Below are positions 30,685-36,865 of a stretch of 36,865 bases of DNA, one piece after another. The notes below the pieces were generated by a model. That model was given only the letters and a program-made list of their open reading frames with translations. It had not been told where the DNA came from and did not search any database. The stretch comes from Paucimonas sp. (GTDB lineage Bacteria; Pseudomonadota; Gammaproteobacteria; Burkholderiales; Burkholderiaceae_D): contig JAQGMC010000047.1 of the NCBI GenBank assembly GCA_028292545.1, forward strand, positions 1 through 36,865, given 5' to 3'. The position numbers and the translations under genes were made by a program. Every line of letters starts with the position of its first letter. Position 1 is the first letter of the stretch.

Positions 30685-31509
30685 CTACAGCACGCGCTTG
30701 CGGATCTGCGTGATGACGACTTCGGCAATCACGACCACAGCGAAAATCGCGAGCAGCACCATCGCCACCCGGTCCCATTGGAACAGGTTCTGCGCCGAAT
30801 CCATCACCATGCCTATGCCGCCTGCGCCGACTAAGCCCAGCACGGCGGATTCACGCACATTGATATCCCAGCGCAGCAGCACGATGGACCAGAAAGCCGG
30901 CTTCACTTGCGGCCAATAGCCATACACGATCTGGGCGCCGGTGCTGGCGCCGGCAGCCTGCAAGGCTTCTATCGGTCCGCGCTGGGCTTGCTCGATTGCC
31001 TCGCCCAGCAACTTGCCGACGAAGCCGATCGAGCGGAAGGCAATTGCCAGCGTGCCGGCCAGCGCGCCGGGCCCGAAGATGCCCACGAAGAGCAGCGCCC
31101 AGACCAGTGAATTGACCGAGCGGCTCGACACCAGCACCAGCCGGGCGAACTGGTTCAGCAGCCGGTTGCGCGTGAGGTTGGAAGCGACCAGCAAGCCGAA
31201 GGGCAAGGCCAGCAATACCGAGAGGATGGTCCCGAGCGATGCGATATGCAGCGTCTCCACCAGCGCCGCATGAATACCGCCCGGATAGTAGGCAAGCGCC
31301 GGCGGCCACATCCGCTTGAACAGGTCGGCCATCTGCTCCGGTGCGTCGGCGATGAATTCCGGTATCACTTCAACCGAGCGGCCCGCGGCAACGACGGCTG
31401 CGACGATGACGAACCAGATCAAAAAGCGCGCCGCACGCTGCGCACTGCTGAAACGGGTCCAGCGCCTGCCGCTGGAAAGCGTGCTGCCAGTGGCGGGCAA
31501 ACTAGACAT
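30685..31509 (-). CDS. phnE: Phosphonate-type ABC permease, second copy
   Basis: A 274-residue inner-membrane permease of the PhnE family with about six helices. The coupling loop with QAAGASTGAQIVYGYWPQV and the LRWDINVRESAVLGLVGAGGIG segment are diagnostic. The start at 31509 lies 8 bases inside the upstream phnE, so the two are translationally coupled. A longer reading upstream is Ser/Cys-rich and antisense-like. Two different PhnE subunits probably form a heterodimer, as in several phosphonate and phosphite importers. It is the last gene of the operon and runs up to the decayed GGDEF-EAL gene. Confidence 0.93.
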   Translation of the reverse strand: MSSLPATGSTLSSGRRWTRFSSAQRAARFLIWFVIVAAVVAAGRSVEVIPEFIADAPEQMADLFKRMWPPALAYYPGGIHAALVETLHIASLGTILSVLLALPFGLLVASNLTRNRLLNQFARLVLVSSRSVNSLVWALLFVGIFGPGALAGTLAIAFRSIGFVGKLLGEAIEQAQRGPIEALQAAGASTGAQIVYGYWPQVKPAFWSIVLLRWDINVRESAVLGLVGAGGIGMVMDSAQNLFQWDRVAMVLLAIFAVVVIAEVVITQIRKRVL

Positions 31510-32308
31510 GCAGCACCTTCTTGACCCAGTTGGACAGCAACTCGCCGACCATGATGACGGCGATGATGGCAAGCAGGATAGCGCACACGAAGTCGTAATC
31601 GAAGCGCTGGAAGGCAGCAAACAGCGTGCCGCCGATGCCGCCCGCGCCGACGATGCCGACCATGGTGGAGTTACGCAAGTTGGAGTCGAGCTGGTAAGTC
31701 GAAAAGCCGACGAAGCGCGCCAACACCTGGGGCAGCACGCCGAACACGATCACGTTCATCCACGAGGCGCCTGTCGCGCGCACGGCTTCAACCTGCTTGA
31801 GCGAGATTTCTTCGATGGCTTCGGCAAACAGCTTGCCGATGAAGCCGATCGACGCCACCACCAGCGCCAGTATGCCGGCCAGCGCGCCGAAGCCAACTGC
31901 CTTCACGAACAGGATGGCCATGATCACCGGATGCAGCGAGCGGCAGATGGCAATCAGCGTGCGCGCCGGCCAGGTCACCCATGCCGGCAACAGGTTGCGC
32001 GCCGCAAGCAAGCCGATCGGCAGCGACACCAGGATGCCCAGCGCTGAAGCCAGCACGGCAATCTCCAGTGACTCGACCATCCCTTGCAGCAGCACGTCGG
32101 CGCGGCTGAAGTTGGGCGGGAACATGCGTCCCAGGAAATGGCCCGCATTGCCCAGGCCGGTTTCGAAGCGGGCCCAGGTGAAGTCCAGCGTCGAAGCTGC
32201 ATACAGCACATAAGCCAGCAAGGCCAGGGCGCCCAGGCGTGAGCCGGTGCCGGCGCGAAACGGCCGGGCTGGCGCGCGCGCCGGGCCAGGGTGGGCTATT
32301 GCATCCAT
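31502..32308 (-). CDS. phnE: Phosphonate-type ABC permease, first copy
   Basis: A 268-residue PhnE-family permease. Helices begin at about 25, and the coupling loop [20 protein letters not shown] and the end motif [21 protein letters not shown] are typical. Its start overlaps the phnC stop by 13 bases and its stop overlaps the second phnE. The two permeases share the fold but differ enough to be old paralogues. Confidence 0.93.
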   Translation of the reverse strand: MDAIAHPGPARAPARPFRAGTGSRLGALALLAYVLYAASTLDFTWARFETGLGNAGHFLGRMFPPNFSRADVLLQGMVESLEIAVLASALGILVSLPIGLLAARNLLPAWVTWPARTLIAICRSLHPVIMAILFVKAVGFGALAGILALVVASIGFIGKLFAEAIEEISLKQVEAVRATGASWMNVIVFGVLPQVLARFVGFSTYQLDSNLRNSTMVGIVGAGGIGGTLFAAFQRFDYDFVCAILLAIIAVIMVGELLSNWVKKVLHV

Positions 32309-33123
32309 GACTGGCCGCCGTAGATCTGGCGCAGCATGTCGTCGCCCAGGCCGGCCGGCGGGCCGTCATAGACTACCTGCCCGCCCGACATGCCGACGAT
32401 GCGGCCGGCGAAACGGCGCGCCAGTTCGACGTCATGCATATTGACGATCACAGGTATGTCTTGCGAGCGCGCGATTTCCGCCAGCAGCGTCATGATCTCG
32501 ACCGAAGTCTTGGGGTCCAGCGAGGAAGTCGGTTCATCAGCCAGGATCAGTTGCGGCTGCTGCATCAGTGCGCGCGCAATCCCGACCCGCTGGCGCTGGC
32601 CGCCCGACAGCGCGTCGGCGCGCTGGCTGGCGAAATCCTGCAGGCCGACCACGTCAAGCAAATCCCAGGCGCGGTCGATGTCGGTTTGCGGAAAGCGACG
32701 CAGCCAGGCCTGGAAGGCATTCATGTAGCCGAGCCGTCCGGTCAGCAGGTTTTCCATCACCGTCAGGCGCTCGACCAGGTTGTATTCCTGGAACACCATG
32801 CCTATGCGGCGCCGCGCGGCGCGCAGCTCGCTGCCGCGCAGCTTGACCAGGTCGATGCCATCCAAAAGTATCGCGCCGGCGCTGGGTTCGACCAGGCGGT
32901 TCACGCAGCGGATCAGGGTCGACTTGCCGGTGCCGGACGGGCCGATGATGGCGACCACTTCACTGGTGCTGAAGTTGAGCGAGACATCCTTCAGCACCGG
33001 CTTGCCGGGCTGGTAAGCCTTGACCAGGTTGCGTATGACGAGGGAACGGGAAGGCTGGGTTGCAGTGGCAGGAGTGGCAGGAGCGGCCGGACCAGCCAGG
33101 CCAGGGGAAGCAGCAGTTGTCAT
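32296..33123 (-). CDS. phnC: Phosphonate-type ABC ATPase
   Basis: A 275-residue ATPase. Walker A is GPSGTGKST, the Q-loop is [18 protein letters not shown] (typical of PhnC), the signature is LSGGQRQRV, Walker B is [12 protein letters not shown], and the H-loop is NMHDV. I chose ATG 33123; a TTG 15 bases upstream is the alternative. The first 25 residues are a low-complexity Ala/Pro/Thr tail before the ATPase domain. A 141-base gap separates it from phnD, so the two could have separate promoters. Confidence 0.92.
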   Translation of the reverse strand: MTTAASPGLAGPAAPATPATATQPSRSLVIRNLVKAYQPGKPVLKDVSLNFSTSEVVAIIGPSGTGKSTLIRCVNRLVEPSAGAILLDGIDLVKLRGSELRAARRRIGMVFQEYNLVERLTVMENLLTGRLGYMNAFQAWLRRFPQTDIDRAWDLLDVVGLQDFASQRADALSGGQRQRVGIARALMQQPQLILADEPTSSLDPKTSVEIMTLLAEIARSQDIPVIVNMHDVELARRFAGRIVGMSGGQVVYDGPPAGLGDDMLRQIYGGQSWMQ

Positions 33124-33264
33124 GGGGAGTGCAGGCAAGGCCAGGGAAAGCGAAGCGATTCAAGGGGACGGCCAGCGCCAGCACGCCGCGCAAGACGCAA
33201 AGGCTGGCCGCGACGCCGGACTGCCGGCGCCAGCGACCTGTTTACGAAGCGCTGGCTGGTGTCA

Positions 33265-34332
33265 TCACTTGCCGCCTTTTTTGGCAGCGGCAGCCGCGGC
33301 TTCGCGTGCCGTCTCTTTTTCGTAAGCCTTGCGGTTGAATGCTTCGCCGCCAGCTTCGGCAACCCGGCGCACGATTTCCCAATCCTTTTTGTAAGTCACG
33401 GGATAGAAGCGGTCGGCGCCGTCGAAAGCCTTCTGCATCTCAGCCGGGAAGCGGTAATCGTAGAAGCACTTCAGCATCTTGTCGCGCAAGCCGGGTTCCA
33501 GGTCATGCGCATAGGCGAATGAGGAAGTCGGGAATTTGGCGCTGCGGTAAATCACGCGGAATTCATCTTCCTTGATCTGGCCGCGCGTGCCCATGCGGTG
33601 GTAGACGTCGGACGCCACTGCGGCTGCATCATAGTCGCCCGATTTGACGCCCAGGATGGACTGGTCATGCTTGCCCGAGAACAGGATCTTGTAATCCGTT
33701 TCCGGCTTCAAGCCTTCGGCCGGGAACAGTGCCATCGGCGCCATGTGGCCGGAGTTGGATGAGGGCGAGGTATGCGCCAGCTTCTTGCCCTTCAAGTCCG
33801 ACAGCTTCTGGTAGGGGCTGTCCTTCTTGACGATGACGATCAGGTTATAGCCCTGGAATTCCTTTTCCGTACCTTTGACTGCAAACGGGATCGCGCCTGC
33901 GATGTTCACTGCAAACGCGGTCGGGCCAGTTGAGAAGCCGCCCACGTGCAGGCGGCCGGAACGCATTGCTTCAATTTCTGCTGCATTGGACTGCACCTGG
34001 TAGAACACGACCTTCTTGCCCGTGCACTGCGCCAGGTGGCTAGTGAAGGGCTCGAAAATTTTCGCATAGACCGCCGGGTCTTCCACCGGCGTATAGGTAA
34101 AGACCAGCGTGGACGGGTTCTTGAATTTTTTGGCGTCGGTCGGGAAATCGGCGACCAGGTCTTTGTTGCTGTCGCAGTACATCGTATCCAGGTCGCCCTG
34201 GTTGCTGCACGCCTGGGCCAGGGCGGCGGGCGCGGCGCACAAGCCGGCAAGGGCCAGCAGCAGGCTGGAAGCGAGGCGGCCGGCGCGGCCAGCGTAAATG
34301 TTGCGCGTGCGGCGCGACAGCAAGTCTTGCAT
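33265..34332 (-). CDS. phnD: Phosphonate-type periplasmic binding protein
   Basis: A 355-residue receptor of the PhnD/PtxB family (phosphate/phosphite/phosphonate). A signal peptide runs from about 1 to 40 with cleavage near AALAQA. The mature protein has LVFTYTPVEDPAVYAKIF, the ligand-loop segment RSGRLHVGGFSTGP, and HTSPSSNSGHMAP, the Thr/Ser-rich loop that binds the phosphonate oxygens. The start at 34332 is set by GGAG nine bases upstream, which rules out the earlier in-frame ATG at 34344. The C-terminal tail is Ala/Lys-rich. No C-P lyase or phosphonatase is in the window, so substrate use must be encoded elsewhere. Confidence 0.93.
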   Translation of the reverse strand: MQDLLSRRTRNIYAGRAGRLASSLLLALAGLCAAPAALAQACSNQGDLDTMYCDSNKDLVADFPTDAKKFKNPSTLVFTYTPVEDPAVYAKIFEPFTSHLAQCTGKKVVFYQVQSNAAEIEAMRSGRLHVGGFSTGPTAFAVNIAGAIPFAVKGTEKEFQGYNLIVIVKKDSPYQKLSDLKGKKLAHTSPSSNSGHMAPMALFPAEGLKPETDYKILFSGKHDQSILGVKSGDYDAAAVASDVYHRMGTRGQIKEDEFRVIYRSAKFPTSSFAYAHDLEPGLRDKMLKCFYDYRFPAEMQKAFDGADRFYPVTYKKDWEIVRRVAEAGGEAFNRKAYEKETAREAAAAAAKKGGK

Positions 34333-34360
34333 CAGTGTCTCCATTTGGTGTTTTGCAAGG

Positions 34361-34389
34361 ATTGTAGGGACGAAGCAAGGCAGCCGCAA
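34361..34389 (-). promoter_or_regulatory. Candidate promoter of phnD operon
   Basis: On the minus strand TTGCGG (34384-34389) and TACAAT (34361-34366) are exactly 17 bases apart, with a leader of about 20 bases before phnD. The -35 box lies within one arm of a hairpin. Confidence 0.6.
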
Positions 34390-34407
34390 CAAAATCCAGC
34401 GGCTGCC
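34379..34407. other. Perfect 9-bp hairpin between trx-like gene and phnD
   Basis: GGCAGCCGC (34379-34387) pairs with GCGGCTGCC (34399-34407) around an 11-base loop. On the minus strand it follows the thioredoxin gene and could end its transcript; it has no T-run. Because it overlaps the phnD -35 box, it may instead be an operator. Confidence 0.55.
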
Positions 34408-34438
34408 TGGCTAGGCGTTCTTCTTGCTGGCGGGCGCT

Positions 34439-34777
34439 TCAGGTCGACCCGACCTGGTCCAGCGCCTGGCGCACTTCATCTGCTGCGACCGGGCGGACCA
34501 GGCGCCCGACCTCAACGCCATCTTTGATAAAAACCAGCGTCGGCCACAGCTTGATGCGGAAGGAGCGGCCCAGCGGCAGGCCCGGCCCGTCTTCCACTTT
34601 CAGGTGGCGAATGCCGGTGCTGGCTTGCAGCGCCTGGGCAATCGCAGGCTCGGCGGCGCGGCAAATGCCGCACCAGTTGGTGCCGAACTGAAGCACGGTG
34701 ACGCCGGACCAGGAATCGACTTCGGCACGGGTCGGTTGCTCGGGCAGGTAATCGCCGGTGGCGGATGGGTTGGACAT
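34439..34777 (-). CDS. Thioredoxin-like protein
   Basis: A 112-residue thioredoxin-fold protein with the active site WCGIC (C36 and C39; the usual WCGPC has Pro in place of Ile) and the cis-proline P79 (LWPTLVF). No signal peptide is seen, so it is cytoplasmic. Replacement of the active-site Pro by Ile should change its redox potential. A GGAG ribosome site lies nine bases before the ATG. It lies upstream of phnD on the same strand but is separated by a hairpin and a promoter, so it is probably a separate unit. Confidence 0.9.
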   Translation of the reverse strand: MSNPSATGDYLPEQPTRAEVDSWSGVTVLQFGTNWCGICRAAEPAIAQALQASTGIRHLKVEDGPGLPLGRSFRIKLWPTLVFIKDGVEVGRLVRPVAADEVRQALDQVGST

Positions 34778-35090
34778 ATTGCGCTACTCCTGATGGGCAG
34801 CAGCCAGTGTAAGACTGCGGCCTCGTTTCTGCTGGCGACGGTGTGCCACGCTAGCCCGGCGCCAGCGGGCCACCTCGGGCGTGCCATACGGCACTGCATG
34901 CCGCTGCCCGCCCTGCCCCATGCGTGGCGTTTGAATCATTTAATGTGATGACGGCAATCAGAAATTATTATTTGCGGTGATTACCCCCTCCTCTCTATAC
35001 TCGCCGCTCTATACTCCCTGCTCAGTCCGTCCGCGTACACGAACGGCGCGCAGACGCCAGAACCGCATTCATACAAGATCAGGAGACACC
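34778..35090. other. Divergent promoter region between trx-like and Bug receptor genes
   Basis: No gene is seen in these 313 bases. An AT-richer core (about 34930-34980) precedes a possible promoter for the receptor gene (TTGCGG at 34972-34977 and TATACT at 34996-35001, 18 bases apart). A direct repeat overlaps its -10 box. Confidence 0.5.
34993..35016 (+). repeat. Direct repeat CTCTATACTC, two copies
   Basis: Two identical 10-base copies (34993-35002 and 35007-35016) are separated by GCCG. The first copy contains the candidate -10 box TATACT. A 14-base period is not a helical repeat, so it may be a tandem promoter or a chance duplication. Confidence 0.7.
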
Positions 35091-36074
35091 GTGATCCAAG
35101 CCGCAAAACTTGCCGCCAGCGCGCTGCTGGCCACCGCCTTTGCCGGCGCCAGCCTGCAAGCCCAGGCCCAGCCGCAAACCTATCCGAACCAGCCGATCCG
35201 CATCGTCGTGCCCTATGCGCCGGGCGGCTTCAACGACACGATTGCGCGCGTAGTCGGGCGCAAGCTGCAGGAATCCATGGGCCAGCCGGTACTCGCAGAC
35301 AACCGGCCCGGCGGCGGCACGATACTGGGCCTTTCCCTGGTCGCCAAAGCGCCGCCGGATGGCTATACGCTGGGCGTGGTGGGTTTTCCCACCGTGTCGA
35401 ACCAGTTCCTGGTCAAGAAACTGCCGTACGACACGGCCAAGGATTTCACGCCCGTGATCCTGGGTGGCTATTCGCCCAACCTGCTGGTGGTGAAAGCCGA
35501 TTCCCCGATCAAGTCGCTGAAAGACTTCGTGGCCGCAGCCCAGGCGCGGCCGGGCAAGATGAATTACGCGACCGCCGGCAATGGCACCTCGAACCACCTG
35601 ACGATGGAATACTTCAAGAGCATCGCCAACATCGAGCTGACCCAGGTGCCTTACAAGGGCAGCGCGCCGATGATCACTGACCTGATCGGCGGACAAGTCG
35701 ACATCATGTTCGACAATGCGCCGCATGTGATGCCGCATGTGAAAGGCGGCCGCCTGCGCGCGCTGGCAATCACCAGCGAAAAACGTTCGCCGCTGTTGCC
35801 GGATGTTCCGACCGTCGCGGAACTGGGCTATCCCGGATTCAATGTCGCTGTCTGGTACGGCTTTGCCGCGCCAGCCGGCACGCCGCCTGACATCGTGCAA
35901 AAGCTGAACCGCGAAATCAACAAGGCGCTGCAGGCAGAGGACGTCAAGAAATCCTTCGTCGAAGCCGGCGTGGAAATCATGGGCGGCAGCACCCAGCAGT
36001 TCGATGCCTTCTTCAAATCGGAAAGCGCGCGTTGGGGCAGCGTGATCCAGAAAGCCAAAATCACCGCGGACTAA
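35091..36074 (+). CDS. Bug-family periplasmic receptor (TctC-like)
   Basis: A 327-residue tripartite-tricarboxylate-type solute receptor. Signal peptide about 1-24 (cut near LQAQA). The family opening PNQPIRIVVPYAPGG and the loops NRPGGGTILG and KAPPDGYTLG, which hold the ligand carboxylate through water, are present, followed by NYATAGNGTSNHL and VPYKGSAPMITDLIGGQVDIMFDN. The start is GTG at 35091, with AGGAGA five bases upstream. No TctA/TctB membrane partners are nearby, as is common for the many orphan Bug receptors of Burkholderiales. The next gene, three bases on, is a UbiD decarboxylase, suggesting uptake of an aromatic or unsaturated carboxylate. Confidence 0.93.
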   Translation: MIQAAKLAASALLATAFAGASLQAQAQPQTYPNQPIRIVVPYAPGGFNDTIARVVGRKLQESMGQPVLADNRPGGGTILGLSLVAKAPPDGYTLGVVGFPTVSNQFLVKKLPYDTAKDFTPVILGGYSPNLLVVKADSPIKSLKDFVAAAQARPGKMNYATAGNGTSNHLTMEYFKSIANIELTQVPYKGSAPMITDLIGGQVDIMFDNAPHVMPHVKGGRLRALAITSEKRSPLLPDVPTVAELGYPGFNVAVWYGFAAPAGTPPDIVQKLNREINKALQAEDVKKSFVEAGVEIMGGSTQQFDAFFKSESARWGSVIQKAKITAD

Positions 36075-36077
36075 ACC

Positions 36078-36865
36078 ATGACCACCACCAACACGACTCC
36101 TGTCCCACAGACGCCTACGCGCGAATTGCGCACCTGGCTCGAACGCCTTGACAGCAGCGGCCGGCTGGCCGTCATCCGTGAAGACGTCGCGCTGGAACAC
36201 CAGCTGGCCGCCATTGCCAAGCGACTTGACGGCAGCCGCGCCGCCTTCTTCCGGCGTCCTGGCGGCCATGCGATGCCGGTGGTTTCCGGCTTCATGGCGC
36301 GCCGCGCCTGGATCGCCGAAGCAATGGGCGTGCCCGAATCGGGCTTGCTGGCGGCTTACCGCCGCGCCGCAGAAAACCCGCTGCCCTGCACCGAAGTGAG
36401 TTCGGCCGAAGCGCCCTGCCAGCAAGTGGTCAGCATGGAGATCGACTTGCAGCGCATGCTGCCCATCCCCACCCACAGCGAACACGACAACGGTCCCTAC
36501 ATCACGGCCGGCATGGTGATTGCCCGCAATCCAGTGACGGGCGTACAAAACGTGTCGATCAATCGCATCCAGGTGCATGCCAAAGACCGGATGGCGATCC
36601 TGATCCTGCCGCGCCACCTGTTCACTTACTATCAGGCGGCCGAAGCGGCGGGCAAGGATTTGCCGATCGCCATCGTGATCGGCGCCGATCCGCTTACCCT
36701 GCTGGCTTCACAAGCCGTGGTGCCGATCGACCATGACGAACTGGAGATTGCCGGCGCGCTGCATGGCCGCTCGCTGCCAGTGGTGAAATGCAAGACAAAT
36801 GATGTGCGCGTGCCGGCCGATGCAGAGATCGTCATCGAAGGCCGGCTCTTGCCCAAGGTGCGTGA
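36078..36865 (+). CDS. UbiD-family decarboxylase (5' part)
   Basis: The first 262 codons of a UbiD/Fdc-type decarboxylase; the frame runs off the window. UbiD enzymes use prenylated FMN to decarboxylate (or carboxylate) aromatic or alpha,beta-unsaturated acids. The N-terminal domain (LRTWLERLDSSGRLAVI) and the prFMN-binding segment NVSINR (158-163) followed by IQVHAKDR are seen, then VIGADP and EIAGALHGRSLPVVKC. Full proteins are about 450-520 residues, so roughly half is missing. It starts three bases after the Bug receptor stop, so the two are co-transcribed and the receptor probably serves this enzyme. A UbiX-type prFMN synthase is not in view. Confidence 0.92.
   Translation, partial: MTTTNTTPVPQTPTRELRTWLERLDSSGRLAVIREDVALEHQLAAIAKRLDGSRAAFFRRPGGHAMPVVSGFMARRAWIAEAMGVPESGLLAAYRRAAENPLPCTEVSSAEAPCQQVVSMEIDLQRMLPIPTHSEHDNGPYITAGMVIARNPVTGVQNVSINRIQVHAKDRMAILILPRHLFTYYQAAEAAGKDLPIAIVIGADPLTLLASQAVVPIDHDELEIAGALHGRSLPVVKCKTNDVRVPADAEIVIEGRLLPKVR

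Noticed and set aside
30685..34332. Complete phosphonate degradation locus
   Set aside because: Only the importer genes are present; no phnG-M, phnX, phnWX or ptxD homologue is seen in the window.
35079..36617. 512-codon open frame on the - strand opposite the Bug and UbiD genes
   Set aside because: It covers two well-supported genes in antisense and has shadow-like composition.

Overview
The window looks like a chromosomal segment of a beta-proteobacterium, most likely Burkholderiales and probably Oxalobacteraceae-like. This is inferred from the aat-bpt-pyrD gene order, a PHA granule phasin, a Bug-type solute receptor next to a UbiD decarboxylase, and a high-GC housekeeping background. No tool was run. 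All assignments come from reading motifs, spacing and gene order.

Layout. (1) 0-6.7 kb is mostly core genome: an initiator tRNA-fMet with promoter and terminator, a zinc-ribbon NUDIX hydrolase, an ammonium transporter with a sigma-54-like promoter, the N-degron transferases aat and bpt, pyrD, dgkA and an IclR-type regulator. (2) 6.7-20.1 kb is a catabolic gene cluster and the most interesting part. It has an NMT1/SsuA-type ABC importer, an isochorismatase-fold amidohydrolase, an ornithine-cyclodeaminase-like reductase, a GntR/FCD repressor and a compact gamma-glutamyltranspeptidase homologue. These are followed by an operon encoding a haem-oxygenase-like diiron enzyme (HDO, with all six CADD/PqqC-type ligand positions), a 2-oxoglutarate-semialdehyde-type aldehyde dehydrogenase, a GlcG/DUF336 protein, a ferredoxin-fused flavin reductase, two separate [2Fe-2S] ferredoxins with an unrecognised 99-residue protein between them, and a TauE/SafE exporter. 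A palindromic TGTATAC motif lies in front of the importer, the GntR gene, the GGT gene and the HDO operon, which suggests one regulon. (3) 20.1-25.1 kb holds PBP7 (pbpG), a nitroreductase/EamA/HDAC-like operon and the phasin gene phaP. (4) 25.1-30.7 kb is an AT-richer stretch with a stress flavour: zinc alcohol dehydrogenase, UspA protein, P2-type cation ATPase, and a decayed GGDEF-EAL gene broken by several frameshifts. (5) 30.7-34.8 kb holds a phosphonate-type ABC importer (phnDCEE) with no C-P lyase genes in view, preceded by a thioredoxin-like gene. (6) 34.8 kb to the end holds a Bug-family periplasmic receptor and a UbiD-family decarboxylase cut by the window edge.

How it may work together. 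In the 7-20 kb cluster a small, probably nitrogen-containing organic compound would be imported by the ABC system. Amide bonds would be opened by the isochorismatase-fold and GGT-fold hydrolases. The HDO enzyme, fed with electrons by the reductase and ferredoxins, would oxidatively cleave an intermediate to an aldehyde, and the aldehyde dehydrogenase would oxidise that to a central metabolite, possibly 2-oxoglutarate. The substrate cannot be read from the sequence, and I recognise no described pathway with this exact set of genes.
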